DNA from: Rhodococcus sp. H36-A4
GTDB lineage: Bacteria > Actinomycetota > Actinomycetes > Mycobacteriales > Mycobacteriaceae
Assembly: GCF_027158005.1 (NCBI RefSeq)
Contig: NZ_JAPVLQ010000001.1
Location: 186,001-250,000 of the forward strand
Direction of reading: 5' to 3'
Length of the DNA: 64,000 nt
The position numbers were made by a program, and so were the translations under genes. Shown here in pieces: positions 25,682 to 34,776 of this stretch; within the stretch, counting starts at the first letter, position 1; every line of letters starts with the position of its first letter. Below the pieces are notes generated by a model. That model did not search any database and was not told where the DNA came from. It saw nothing but the letters and a program-made list of their open reading frames with translations.

Positions 25682-26104
25682 TTACGCCCCTTCGGTGTTC
25701 GTAGACGGCATGGCTGTCGGTGCATCCTCGATGCGGCGCCAAGACAGTGCTGCGGCAGAACCGACTACGCCCAAAAGTGTGCCGATGAAAAATCCACCGA
25801 AGTTGGCGGCAGGCAGAGCCACAAGAGCCAACAACATCGCCACCACACCTGCTGGAACACGCGCCCCCGGCTGTAGCAGTACCGTGCCCGCGCACACGAG
25901 CATCAACGATCCGAGCAGAAGCGTCGACACCCCGGAAATCGTACTGATCGAGATGAGCAGATCACCGACCCGAATTGTCGCAAAGGCCGGCAGCAACAAA
26001 CAGAGCCCCGAAACCACGAGTAGGGCACCACCCCAGAACGGACGGGACGCACGCCACGATCGAAAGCGTGCACTGCGGGACTGTGGCAACGGGTTGTTCA
26101 GCAC
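25682..26104 (-). CDS. DUF6114 membrane protein
   Basis: A 140-residue integral membrane protein with four hydrophobic helices (about 25-43, 46-60, 65-80 and 85-115) and a short hydrophilic tail. Arrangement and the start RFRSWRASRPFWGGALLVVSG match DUF6114 proteins, which in actinobacteria usually follow a DUF6230 gene, as here. Function unknown. Its start lies 7 bases inside the end of the DUF6230 gene, indicating tight coupling. Confidence 0.78.
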   Translation of the reverse strand: MLNNPLPQSRSARFRSWRASRPFWGGALLVVSGLCLLLPAFATIRVGDLLISISTISGVSTLLLGSLMLVCAGTVLLQPGARVPAGVVAMLLALVALPAANFGGFFIGTLLGVVGSAAALSWRRIEDAPTAMPSTNTEGA

Positions 26105-26739
26105 GACGCTTCGCGTCCCTCGACGCTCACGGCGAGGCCTTGCAAGGACGCCCCTGTCGCGGCGAGCGCAATGACATCGACGGTGGTCACCGCTGCCGAA
26201 GACTCACCGACGGTGATCGCGGATGTCTGCGAACCGGTCACCTCACCAAGCGCACTTGCATCGAGACCTAGTCGCACATCAGCGACGGTCAATGCCCCAC
26301 CGACAGACGCGGCGTCCAATACAAGACTCTCGGCTGTGGTGTTGTCACCGGGAACGCGCGCAAAGAGTGTTACATCTCCGATGAAGGGCAGCCCTCGCGC
26401 CACTGTGGACAGGCAGACGTCCGTCAGTTGTACCTGGTCGATTTTAACGGCAATGCTGGGCTGTTCACCTGCAGCAGTGCTCACTGCTCGTGGGTATACA
26501 GTAATTCCCTGTGCGCCGAGGGCAGATATCGTTGCAGTGAACGGTTGACCGGACAGCGCCAGGTTCATCGGCAGTTGACCGGTGGCAATGCCACCACCGA
26601 TGATCGTCACTCCCAGCATGCCAACACCGGCGATAGCGAAGAAACGTCCACGCCGGATTGCGCCCTTAATGATCGAACCCGAGCGGTGTGAGGTGGGCAA
26701 GGCGCATCGCGACCATCCCTCTGAGCTGCGGGTAAGCAA
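26098..26739 (-). CDS. DUF6230 membrane-anchored surface protein
   Basis: A 213-residue protein with a basic N-terminus, one hydrophobic anchor (about 34-54, FFAIAGVGMLGVTIIGGG) and an exported beta-rich domain that ends with a Cys. The RGRFFAIAGVGML start and the LSGQPFTATISALGAQGITVYP segment fit DUF6230, the regular partner of DUF6114. The start could be internal; the first 27 residues look non-domain-like. The pair is common in Streptomyces and other actinobacteria and has no known role. Confidence 0.75.
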   Translation of the reverse strand: MLTRSSEGWSRCALPTSHRSGSIIKGAIRRGRFFAIAGVGMLGVTIIGGGIATGQLPMNLALSGQPFTATISALGAQGITVYPRAVSTAAGEQPSIAVKIDQVQLTDVCLSTVARGLPFIGDVTLFARVPGDNTTAESLVLDAASVGGALTVADVRLGLDASALGEVTGSQTSAITVGESSAAVTTVDVIALAATGASLQGLAVSVEGREASC

Positions 26740-26825
26740 TTGTCACGGTATGCCGATCGTGTAGTAGTAAATTTGATTACAACGTTAAGGACGGTGAGAG
26801 GCAAATTGCGGGCGCAATGGCCCCT

Positions 26826-27785
26826 TTACGCACGCAGTTCGCCTCTCGGCTCGCCGATCTCGGGCGTTGTCGGTCGGGACTGCCACTGCGTCGAATTGTC
26901 GTACCGCCTGGGAACGGTCCAGAAACGGCCAAATTCTTCGTCGAACGATTCTGGGGAGAACGGACTGTGGCCCCCGGCTGGGTAGCTGGTGAGTTCCCCG
27001 ACTACGATGCGACTGCCCACGACATAGAGGTCGACTCGCACGAAGTCCGTTGACCGCGCGAGACGTTCGGCGACGTCGATCATCTCGCCCAAAAGCTCGG
27101 GCTGCGGGTAAGGCGGATCGGCGTGGGGAGGGCCCCCACTCAGGGGCAAATGCGTCCATGGTTTGCGATAAAAATCCTGGGTGCGTCGCCCGAAACGGCC
27201 GGTGTCAACTTGAATGAACTCGCATCGGCCGTGGAAGACGAACAGCTTGTAGTCATCGGCGACTCCGCCGCCGGGCCCAGTCAGCAACTCCTCGACAATG
27301 ATTCTGCGGGGAATGCGGCCGTAAGCCCATTCCCGGTTGGGGCCTTGCCCATACAGCTGGTCGAGCCAGTAACTGGCGATCTCGACCAGCTGGCCACGGT
27401 CGACGCGGCCGGGACGTACATGGGTATAGGACCAGCACGCCTCCACCGGAGGCAGCGACGCTACTGGGTCGGCCTTGTCCGAGACGACGACAACCGCACC
27501 ACTGCCGTGCGTGGGTTTGGAAACGTATTCGGTGGGCAGGTCGATCTCAGCCAACTGACCGGGGTCATCGAGCAGCGCATAGGCAGCGGGTAAGTACCCC
27601 TCTCCCAACACCGATGTGACGTAGCCTCGCATCGCCGCTTTGTCTGCGAACTCCACCAGCAAGTCTCGGTGATCTCTTAACATCTTGTATTTCACTTTGT
27701 CGGTGAAGGTGACCGGACGCCTGGTGCGCAACAACCGCCAGCCCCGCACCAACGTGCTGCGTTCGCGCCACCTGGCGTACCTCAT
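26826..27785 (-). CDS. TupA-like ATP-grasp protein
   Basis: A 319-residue protein of the TupA-like ATP-grasp family (teichuronopeptide biosynthesis TupA homologues). FTDKVKYKMLRDHRDLL and FADKAAMRGYV at the start, YVSKPTHGSGAVVVVSD as the ATP-binding loop region, IIVEELL near the centre and FVRVDLYVVGSRIVVGELTSYPAGG as the metal-binding end are typical. TupA relatives ligate acidic residues to surface polymers or occur in polysaccharide loci. It lies 49 bases after a GT4 glycosyltransferase gene on the same strand, suggesting a joint role in a cell-surface glycan or glycopeptide. Confidence 0.82.
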   Translation of the reverse strand: MRYARWRERSTLVRGWRLLRTRRPVTFTDKVKYKMLRDHRDLLVEFADKAAMRGYVTSVLGEGYLPAAYALLDDPGQLAEIDLPTEYVSKPTHGSGAVVVVSDKADPVASLPPVEACWSYTHVRPGRVDRGQLVEIASYWLDQLYGQGPNREWAYGRIPRRIIVEELLTGPGGGVADDYKLFVFHGRCEFIQVDTGRFGRRTQDFYRKPWTHLPLSGGPPHADPPYPQPELLGEMIDVAERLARSTDFVRVDLYVVGSRIVVGELTSYPAGGHSPFSPESFDEEFGRFWTVPRRYDNSTQWQSRPTTPEIGEPRGELRA

Positions 27786-27834
27786 CGACGCTCCTGAAGT
27801 GTGCGTGCCGAGTGAGACGGCAGTCGACGGTGGT

Positions 27835-28968
27835 TCACGCGTGCAGATACGACGACGTAGATACCTGATGGGGCCAGCGTGAGCGCAGAGGAATCACCGG
27901 GTGCGCAATCATCTGCCGGTACAGCTGCAGGTACGCCTCCAGCATGGTCTCCGCCGAGCAGCGGCGCACAGCGTGCGCGCGTACTTCGGTGCGGGAAAGC
28001 GAGACGGTCCGCGGTATCGCTGCGGCCAAAGCGTCGACGTCGTCGATGGGAACCAACGTTCCGCTCTCGTTGGTGACGATCTCTGGTATCCCGCCGCGGG
28101 CGAATGCCGCCACCGGAGTGCCGCAGGCCAGCGCCTCAGCCACTACCAATCCGTAAGGTTCATCCCAGGTCGGGGTGACGAGGGCTGCTGCTGCCCCGCC
28201 CACCAACGCCGCCAATTCTTTCTGTTCGAGATGGCCGACGTACGTACACTGCGGACCCAGGCGTGGACCGATTTCACGAGAGAAATAGTCCGGGTCGGAG
28301 ACGGGACCGGCCATTTTGAGTGGATAACCAGCGATCTCTGCGGCTCGGATCGCTAGATGCGGGCCCTTTTCCGGGGTGAATCTGCCCGACCACACCAAAT
28401 ACGGGCCCCCCGCGCCCTGATGCCAGCTGCCCACGTCGACGCCATTGGGGACGATATCGACGTCGTCGACAATGCCGTTCCACATCGACGCGGTGTGATA
28501 ACTGACGGCGGCGAACCGTGGGCCCATTCCTTTGAACGTGGCGATGGCCGACTCGATCCACGGGGTGGGCGGAGTGTGCAGAGTGGTCAAGAACGGCGTG
28601 GACAAGCTCGGTGCCATTGCGATGGGGAGATAGTGAAGGCTGTGATTGTGGATGACGTCGAAGCGCCGGTCCGACGCCAAATCCAGCATCAGCTGCTGGT
28701 ACGCATGATGGTCGGACATGAACGCGTCGGCAGGCATCGACACATCCGCCTTGGCGCGCTCGCTCAGGCTGAGGTAATCGACGCTCAAGCAGGAGCTGTT
28801 GAGTCCCGGATCAGAACCTGGACCCGCAAATAGTGTGACCTGATGACCGGCATCGGCGAGCGCGTGGGCAAGATGCCAGGTGTGCGCTTCCAAGCCGCCG
28901 GCAAAAGGCTGTTTGATCGGAAAGCGGTTCGAAGCGATAAGTGCAATGCGCAAACTCTCAGCACTCAT
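27835..28968 (-). CDS. Glycosyltransferase family 4
   Basis: A 377-residue GT-B glycosyltransferase. The N-terminal ALIASNRFPIKQPFAGGLEA with HTWHLAHALADAGHQV is the acceptor-side domain; VWSGRFTPEKGPHLAI and the E-x7-E motif in EPYGLVVAEALACGTPV form the nucleotide-sugar site. The donor is not predictable. The frame is open for 48 codons further upstream, but MSAESLRIALIASNRF at 28968 is where homology-like sequence begins. It is upstream of the TupA-like gene and divergent from the haem-oxygenase-fold gene. Confidence 0.9.
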   Translation of the reverse strand: MSAESLRIALIASNRFPIKQPFAGGLEAHTWHLAHALADAGHQVTLFAGPGSDPGLNSSCLSVDYLSLSERAKADVSMPADAFMSDHHAYQQLMLDLASDRRFDVIHNHSLHYLPIAMAPSLSTPFLTTLHTPPTPWIESAIATFKGMGPRFAAVSYHTASMWNGIVDDVDIVPNGVDVGSWHQGAGGPYLVWSGRFTPEKGPHLAIRAAEIAGYPLKMAGPVSDPDYFSREIGPRLGPQCTYVGHLEQKELAALVGGAAAALVTPTWDEPYGLVVAEALACGTPVAAFARGGIPEIVTNESGTLVPIDDVDALAAAIPRTVSLSRTEVRAHAVRRCSAETMLEAYLQLYRQMIAHPVIPLRSRWPHQVSTSSYLHA

Positions 28969-29178
28969 GAACGTCGACAGTCTTGTGCTGAACTCGACTG
29001 ACCCATGTCCGACCGCCCACGTCCATCCCTTCGTCATTTTTGGCCGCAGCACCTGCGCGGCAAGATCGGTTAATACCCATCTGAGAGGGCCACAAACTCT
29101 GCCGACATTCATGGGCGTTCCGCGTCACTATTGTCGCGCTCAGGATTGTCACGGACGCCGGCAGGGTAGAACAGAGTA

Positions 29179-30174
29179 ATGACGATTACTTTGCGGCACA
29201 CCGCGCCGGCTTTGCCTGCGCCTTGTGGAGAGTTGTCCAACGCCGTAGTGCGAGTTCTGAGCGGCAAGATCGATACGAGTACGACGGACTTGCCACTGTC
29301 GGTTCCCGAGGCGGCGGCATCCTCCCGCGATCTGCACCTGGCCTTGACGGTCTGCTACGAGCTCCACTACCGAGGATTCCAGGGCGTCGACGACGCCTGG
29401 GAGTGGAATCCGGACATTCTGCGTTTTCGAGGCATGCTCGAGAGCACGTTCTTGGCTTACCTTCGAGACAATGTCGAGCCTGGCACCGACGCGGTAGCCG
29501 AAATGGAAGCCCTGTCGATCGAGCCCAAGACAGGAAACGGTCCGTCCTGGTTTCTGCAAAGTGAGGGTTCGTGGGTGCAGATGCGCGAGTATTTCGCGCA
29601 CCGATCGATTTACCATCTCAAAGAGGCCGACCCACATGCGTGGGCAATCCCGCGACTACAAGGCCAGGTCAAAGCGTCGTTCGTGGCCGTGGAGTTCGAT
29701 GAATACGGCGGCGGCCGCAGCGATCGCGCCCACCAGCAACTGTGGGCCAATCTGATGGATGCAGCAGAAATGAACAGCACCTACCTGGGGTTCATCGACA
29801 AGGTTCCCGCCGAAACCCTGGCGTGGGTGAATTTGATGTCACTATTCGGACTTCACCGCGGCTTGCGCGGTGCCACCGTCGGCCACTTCGCCGCCACCGA
29901 AATCACCTCTTCGCCGGGTTCGGCACGATTCGTCGCCGGACTCGAACGTCTCGGTGCACCCAAGCCGTGCATTGCCTTCTACGCCGAACATGTCGAGGCC
30001 GATGCGGTGCACGAACAGATTCTCCGGCACGACGTGGTCGGAGAGCTGATCCGCACCGAGCCTCATCTGGAAAAAGACATCGTATTCGGGATGCGTGCAA
30101 TGGCTTTCGTGGAGGACGCGCTTGCCGACAAGATCATGTCAGCCTGGGGTAAAGGCGCGAGTTCGCTACTGTAA
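29179..30174 (+). CDS. Iron-containing redox enzyme of the haem-oxygenase fold
   Basis: A 331-residue helical protein of the haem-oxygenase-like diiron (HDO) family annotated as iron-containing redox enzyme. Candidate metal ligands are the Glu and His in EYFAHRSIYHLKEADPHAW, the Glu in VAVEFDEYGGGRSDRAH, the Glu in FAATEITSS and the His/Glu group in YAEHVEADAVHEQ. The fold uses O2 at a dinuclear iron site, but reactions differ widely, so the substrate is unknown. It is divergently oriented to the GT4-TupA pair. Confidence 0.85.
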   Translation: MTITLRHTAPALPAPCGELSNAVVRVLSGKIDTSTTDLPLSVPEAAASSRDLHLALTVCYELHYRGFQGVDDAWEWNPDILRFRGMLESTFLAYLRDNVEPGTDAVAEMEALSIEPKTGNGPSWFLQSEGSWVQMREYFAHRSIYHLKEADPHAWAIPRLQGQVKASFVAVEFDEYGGGRSDRAHQQLWANLMDAAEMNSTYLGFIDKVPAETLAWVNLMSLFGLHRGLRGATVGHFAATEITSSPGSARFVAGLERLGAPKPCIAFYAEHVEADAVHEQILRHDVVGELIRTEPHLEKDIVFGMRAMAFVEDALADKIMSAWGKGASSLL

Positions 30175-30578
30175 ACCGAATGATGGCTTGCGCCGCAGAA
30201 CAGTTCAATTTTGCTGCGGCGACTGCGTTGTCGTGTGGGGTGCGGCAGCTCCATCGTTCAATCAATAAACTATTGACTGCGACGAGTCATCCTCTGCCAC
30301 CGAGAGCCCTCCACGGCCGATTACGGTGCTGCTTTCTCGTAGATCGGTGTTTTTTCAGATCCTGGCGCCACTGAACTGACCTCGACGCCCGGGTAGTTTC
30401 GGACCTTCTGCTGGAGTACACGGTGAGCCCGCGCAGTGCCCATTTGGAGGCAACGTACATGTTCTCGCGCTGCGAGGCTCTGCCACGGGCATTGAGCGGC
30501 TCAGTGTTTGGTTCGTCGTCGACAGGGGATGCACATCGGTGTGAATCAACCGGTCCCAACATCGCGTCCAGGCCCGTC
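30175..30578. other. Intergenic region before the ankyrin gene
   Basis: About 400 bases with no convincing gene. A GTTT-N15-GGGGAT arrangement at about 30507-30531 resembles SigF/SigB-type stress promoters of actinobacteria (GTTT-N15-17-GGGTAT) and lies some 50 bases before the ankyrin start. I see nothing else of note. Confidence 0.35.
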
Positions 30579-30968
30579 ATGACAACAAGTGAGAATGTGC
30601 TGGAGGTATATCGCTACGCGTTCGACTGTGCCCGAAGCGGGGACGGGACGTGGCTTGCAGCGTTCATCGAGGCAGGTGGGTCTGCCGATCTGACGAACGA
30701 CAAAGGCGACACACTGTTGATCCTCGCGGCGTATCACGCTCGCGTCGAGGCCGTGTCCATACTTCTCGCTGCCGGCGCCGATGTCGAGCGGGTCAACGAC
30801 AACGGGCAGACGGCGTTGGCTGCTGCGGTGTTTCGACGTTCACGCGAGCTGGTCGAACTTTTCCTGACGGCAGATGCCAACCCGGACACCGGTACTCGGT
30901 CAGCCACCACGATCGCCACGTTCTTCGGTCTCGACGACATGGCTGAGCTGCTGACCGAGCACCGGTGA
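30579..30968 (+). CDS. Ankyrin-repeat protein (AnkB-like) beside catalase
   Basis: A 129-residue protein of about three ankyrin repeats. The clearest are NDKGDTLLILAAYHARVEAV, the following NDNGQTALAAAVFRRSRELV and TRSATTIATFFGLDDMAELL. The frame opens upstream at 30423, but MTTSENVLEVYRYAFDCARS at 30579 begins the fold. It is convergent with the large catalase, 27 bases away. In Pseudomonas the ankyrin protein AnkB next to katB is needed for full catalase activity, so a similar helper role is likely though the orientation differs. Confidence 0.85.
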   Translation: MTTSENVLEVYRYAFDCARSGDGTWLAAFIEAGGSADLTNDKGDTLLILAAYHARVEAVSILLAAGADVERVNDNGQTALAAAVFRRSRELVELFLTADANPDTGTRSATTIATFFGLDDMAELLTEHR

Positions 30969-30995
30969 GCCTCACGTTTACCTTTCGGTTGTGAC

Positions 30996-33104
30996 CTACT
31001 GCTTCGGTGCTGGAGACGAAGGCGGAACTGCTGAAGCCATCACCGCCGGGGCTCTGTCCCACGCCCGATGCAGACCGACAGCGTCGAGTAACGCGTCGTT
31101 GAACGCTTTGACCGCCGTCTCTCCGACCACGACTCCAGCGTCGGCTGTCCCAATCCCTGCCTGTTCGAGCACGGCTGTGCCATCACCCCAGGCACCGATT
31201 GCCTTGCAGTGACGAAAAGCTTCCTGCAGCAGGACGACCAGCTTGATATCGGTGGACGGCGTAGTACCGCCCGCGACAACGAACGCATCGAATTCGATAG
31301 ATCGAACCGTCAAGAAGGTCCGCTCGATTATCTGCGTGTGAGCAGCCTTGCCGAGCACTCCGCCGACAGCGGCGATGACGTGCACCGTCGCCCCACGTCC
31401 CTGCGCTGCCGTCCTCAGCTTGTCGATACCGGACAGGTCTGAACCACTGTCGGCGATGACGCCGATCTTCCGGCCCGCGATCGGACCCGGGGTATCGATG
31501 ATCTGGGACAGCGCGGGGGAAACCACGACATTCTCCGCAGGTGATCCGTCCGGAGCGGGCAGTCCCAGCCCCGCAGCGACACGAGCGCAAAGATCGGCAT
31601 CGACGTTGGCCAACACCCCGAGTTCGCGTTCCTTGATCGACTGCTCGAATACCTTGCCCAGTTCGAACGTGAACGCCTCGACGGTGTGATCCTGCTCCAC
31701 CGAGGTGAGGCTGCGGTAAAACATGGTCGCTTGGGTGAAATGGTCATCGAAGGACACTGGATTGGCGCGTACCGCTCGGCCCTCGATGAGACGCTCGGTC
31801 TGGACGTATCCGTGATCTTCCTTGCCTGCCGATGTCGGTGCCCCGCCGTCGATGGAGTTGTCCTTGTAGGGCGCAAGACCGGTATGAACCGCGCTTTGAT
31901 GTAGACCGTCGCGGAGCATGTCGTTCACGGGCGCGTGGGGCCGGTTGATCGGCAATTGCGCAAAGTTGGGTCCGCCGAGCCTGCTGATCTGTGTATCGAG
32001 GTAAGAGAACAGACGGGCCTGTAGCAGCGGGTCGTTGGTGACCTCGATACCCGGCACGAGGTGGCCTGGGTGGTACGCGACCTGTTCCGTTTCGGCGAAA
32101 TAATTGGTGGGGTTCGCATCGAGGGTGAGCTTGCCGATGGGTTGCACCGGGACGAGTTCCTCGGGAACGAGTTTGGTGGGATCGAGCAGGTCGATGCCCT
32201 CGAAAGTGTCGGTGCCGTCGTCGGGCATGACCTGGATGCCGAATTCCCATTCCAGAGGTGCGCCGGCTTTGATGCCGTCGGCCATGTCCCTACGGTGAAA
32301 ATCGGGATCGACTCCTGCCGCGATCTGAGCTTCCTCCCACACGAGCGAATGCACTCCGGCAACGGGCTTCCAATGAAACTTCACCAATCGAGTCTCGTCA
32401 TCGGCGTTGGTCAACCGGAACGTGTGGACTCCGAAGCCTTCCATCGTGCGGTAGGAACGTGGGATGCCGCGATCGCTCATGTTCCACATGACATGGTGGG
32501 TCGCCTCGGTGTGCAGGGAGACGAAGTCCCAGAACGAATCGTGCGCAGACTGGGCCTGCGGAAGTTCGATGTCGGGTTGGGGCTTGCCGGCGTGAACGAT
32601 GTCGGGGAATTTGATGCCGTCTTGGACGAAAAAGACCGGCATGTTGTTTCCGACGAGGTCGAAGGTGCCTTCGTTGGTGTAGAACTTGACGGCAAAACCG
32701 CGAGTGTCGCGGACGGTGTCGGCGGACCCACGAGAACCCAAGACATTCGAGAAACGTACGAATACGTCGGTTTTGGCGCCCTTCTCCGCGAGGAACCCTG
32801 CTTTGGTGACGGTCTTCGCGGAGCCGTAGGACTCGAAGGTCCCATGCGCGGCAGCGCCGCGTGCATGTACTGCTCGCTCCGGGATGCGCTCGTGATCGAA
32901 ATGCATGATCTTCTCGCGGAGATGGAAGTCCTCGAGGAGCGTCGGTCCGCGGTCACCGACTTTGAGTGAATGGTCGGTATCCGGGAGGCGTAACCCCTGC
33001 GCAGTGGTCAGGAATTCGCCACTTTGTGCGGTGCCACCGTCAGGGGCGCCCGCTGGACCGACGGGTGCGGGTCCACGCTGATCGGGTCGGGGTGTCGGGG
33101 GCAT
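30996..33104 (-). CDS. katE: Large-subunit catalase (HPII/KatE type)
   Basis: A 702-residue clade-2 catalase that dismutates H2O2. The catalytic His lies in [15 protein letters not shown], the distal Asn in [13 protein letters not shown], and the proximal Tyr region with the haem-ligand in [18 protein letters not shown]. The C-terminal 170 residues form the extra class-I glutamine-amidotransferase-like (DJ-1/PfpI-like) domain of large catalases ([11 protein letters not shown] and [11 protein letters not shown]). ATG 33104 has GGAAGAAGG before it; the frame extends 26 codons upstream without support. The ankyrin protein is convergent. Confidence 0.95.
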   Translation of the reverse strand: MPPTPRPDQRGPAPVGPAGAPDGGTAQSGEFLTTAQGLRLPDTDHSLKVGDRGPTLLEDFHLREKIMHFDHERIPERAVHARGAAAHGTFESYGSAKTVTKAGFLAEKGAKTDVFVRFSNVLGSRGSADTVRDTRGFAVKFYTNEGTFDLVGNNMPVFFVQDGIKFPDIVHAGKPQPDIELPQAQSAHDSFWDFVSLHTEATHHVMWNMSDRGIPRSYRTMEGFGVHTFRLTNADDETRLVKFHWKPVAGVHSLVWEEAQIAAGVDPDFHRRDMADGIKAGAPLEWEFGIQVMPDDGTDTFEGIDLLDPTKLVPEELVPVQPIGKLTLDANPTNYFAETEQVAYHPGHLVPGIEVTNDPLLQARLFSYLDTQISRLGGPNFAQLPINRPHAPVNDMLRDGLHQSAVHTGLAPYKDNSIDGGAPTSAGKEDHGYVQTERLIEGRAVRANPVSFDDHFTQATMFYRSLTSVEQDHTVEAFTFELGKVFEQSIKERELGVLANVDADLCARVAAGLGLPAPDGSPAENVVVSPALSQIIDTPGPIAGRKIGVIADSGSDLSGIDKLRTAAQGRGATVHVIAAVGGVLGKAAHTQIIERTFLTVRSIEFDAFVVAGGTTPSTDIKLVVLLQEAFRHCKAIGAWGDGTAVLEQAGIGTADAGVVVGETAVKAFNDALLDAVGLHRAWDRAPAVMASAVPPSSPAPKQ

Positions 33105-33212
33105 CGGAGCCTTCTTCCGTTGAAGTCGTGGGTGCCTGTCGGCGGTGAGCCGTCCGCAGGCGGACGGCGAGGATCTCGTCACGGGCTGGCTGCTGAACCG
33201 CGTGCGTCGGTC

Positions 33213-33228
33213 TTACCCCGAAAGGTAA
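33213..33228. promoter_or_regulatory. Inverted repeat upstream of katE
   Basis: TTACC-N6-GGTAA, about 110 bases before the katE start, in the katE/SRPBCC intergenic region. It may be an operator or promoter element; no factor can be named. Confidence 0.3.
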
Positions 33229-33255
33229 TTTAGTACGCATCACACGAGCAATTAA

Positions 33256-33696
33256 TCAACCGGTTGCTTGTTCCGCCAGTAATGCCAGTCGGTGTAGGGC
33301 TTCGGAGTTTCGTGGGTGAACGGCGGCATGCTGCAGTGAGTCCGGAAGCATGCTGAAGGGCTTGCTCACAGCGTGTTCGATCATCTGAATTCGGCAGCCA
33401 TACGCTTGCGGATGCAACCGAAGAGTGATGTGTCCGGTCCCGAATGGCAGAGCACGGGCCCGCAGTTGCAGTTCCCGTCCCGGCTGGGAGTCGAGCACGG
33501 TCGTGGTGTCATCGAGCACAACGGGCCATACGCCGACCGAGTGATGGATCGCCGAGCCAGGTGCCGGCCATTCGCTGTCGACAGCGCGGATACGGGACGC
33601 ACCCACCACCCACATTGCGTACTTCCATCCATCGGCAAGCACCGACCACACAGCATCGGCACTCGCATCGGTGATTCGTTCAGTTCCAGACGACAT
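33256..33696 (-). CDS. SRPBCC-fold (START/polyketide cyclase-like) protein
   Basis: A 146-residue protein with the helix-grip pattern: ITDASADAVWSVLADGWKYAMWV at the start, VDSEWPAPGSAIHHSVGVWP, and the beta strands LQLRARALPFGTGHITLRL and CRIQMIEHA followed by the C-terminal helix. Members bind hydrophobic ligands; ligand unknown. Located upstream of katE on the same strand, with 150 bases between. Confidence 0.82.
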   Translation of the reverse strand: MSSGTERITDASADAVWSVLADGWKYAMWVVGASRIRAVDSEWPAPGSAIHHSVGVWPVVLDDTTTVLDSQPGRELQLRARALPFGTGHITLRLHPQAYGCRIQMIEHAVSKPFSMLPDSLQHAAVHPRNSEALHRLALLAEQATG

Positions 33697-33810
33697 ACCT
33701 ATGATGATGACTCAACTCGTCGATACAGACGATAGTTTTATGGCGTTCCTTCGACAGGTTCGCCCGCCTGCAACGCGGGAGAAACTTAACCATCGCCAAG
33801 GAGGTGCCAG

Positions 33811-34488
33811 GTGACCGCTACACAAGAACGCTCGTTTCCATCCATCAGCGTCCACGACGGTGTTTATGCGCCCCAAGAGGACTCGTACCTTCTGTGCGCG
33901 GAAATCGCTGCGCATAGCGCAATAGCCCGCGCTCGGGTTCTCGACCTGTGTACGGGCAGTGGCATCGCCGCCATCCAAGCCGCACGGTGCGGCGCCCGCG
34001 AAGTGATGGCGTACGACATTTCCGAACGGGCCGTCGCCTGCGCGCTGGCAAACGCCGACACCAACAATGTCGATGTCGACGCCCGCGTAGGAACCCTTTC
34101 CGACGCATCGCATCATGCGCCGTTCGATGTCATCGTCTCCAACCCCCCGTACGTACCGTCGCCGCAACCTCCTGCCGGGATGGGCCTACACCGAGCCTGG
34201 GATGCCGGAGACCGCGGGCGCGTCGTACTGGACCTACTGTGCACCAACGCATTCGACCTCCTCACTCCAGGTGGCGCGATACTTTTAGTACAGTCCGAAT
34301 TCTGTGGAATCGAAGAGTCCCTCGACAAACTAAGGGAAACGGGCCTCGACGCCGAGGTACTGCGCCGTCGAACAATCGACTTCGGCCCCGTTCTCCGCGA
34401 GCGCGCAGAATGGATGGAATCGACCGGACTGATCGAGGTCGGATGTCGCCGCGAGGAACTGATCGTCATCGAAGGTCGCAGGCCATGA
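33811..34488 (+). CDS. HemK2/MTQ2-family methyltransferase
   Basis: A 225-residue SAM-dependent methyltransferase. Motif I VLDLCTGSGIAAIQAARCGA, the acidic end of strand 2 (MAYDISERAV) and the NPPY catalytic motif (SNPPYVPSP) are all present; NPPY enzymes of the HemK/PrmC group methylate Gln in release factors or, in some relatives, other amides. The GTG start is well supported by AAGGAGG seven bases upstream. A true PrmC is normally encoded with prfA elsewhere, so the target here is uncertain. Confidence 0.87.
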   Translation: MTATQERSFPSISVHDGVYAPQEDSYLLCAEIAAHSAIARARVLDLCTGSGIAAIQAARCGAREVMAYDISERAVACALANADTNNVDVDARVGTLSDASHHAPFDVIVSNPPYVPSPQPPAGMGLHRAWDAGDRGRVVLDLLCTNAFDLLTPGGAILLVQSEFCGIEESLDKLRETGLDAEVLRRRTIDFGPVLRERAEWMESTGLIEVGCRREELIVIEGRRP

Positions 34489-34489
34489 G

Positions 34490-34776
34490 TTGAGGGAACG
34501 TCGTCAGCCATATCTCCGCTGCGGCCGTGCACGGGCTGGACCTGTGGAACAACAAGTTTGAGGTAGTCCACCTGACGTGTTGGGCCCAACCGGTGGGGGC
34601 CGCGCCTCTACTCGACACATACACGCGCGCACAGGTATCGAGTCAATTCCGCTGGACGAAACTCCGACGATGCCCCTCGCGCGGACGGTCCTCGACTGCG
34701 CACGATCTGTGGACTTCCGTCATGCTGTAGTGATCGGCGCCTCAGCATTGCGTGCCAACAGGCTCACCGAGTTCCT
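34490..34776 (+). pseudogene. Remnant of an AbiEi/DUF559-family gene
   Basis: Two frames together give a recognisable piece. VSHISAAAVHGLDLW with FEVVHLT (from 34502) continues after a frame change near 34585 as HIHARTGIESIPLDE, TMPLARTVLDCARSVDFRHA and VVIGASALR. These align with the middle of the intact DUF559 protein at 62284-63231 (LSHVSAAVLHGMPVW, VPARTVIDLTRTEGVEQAV). About 70 N-terminal residues and the C-terminal nuclease-like domain are missing, and there is no start codon. Confidence 0.75.
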
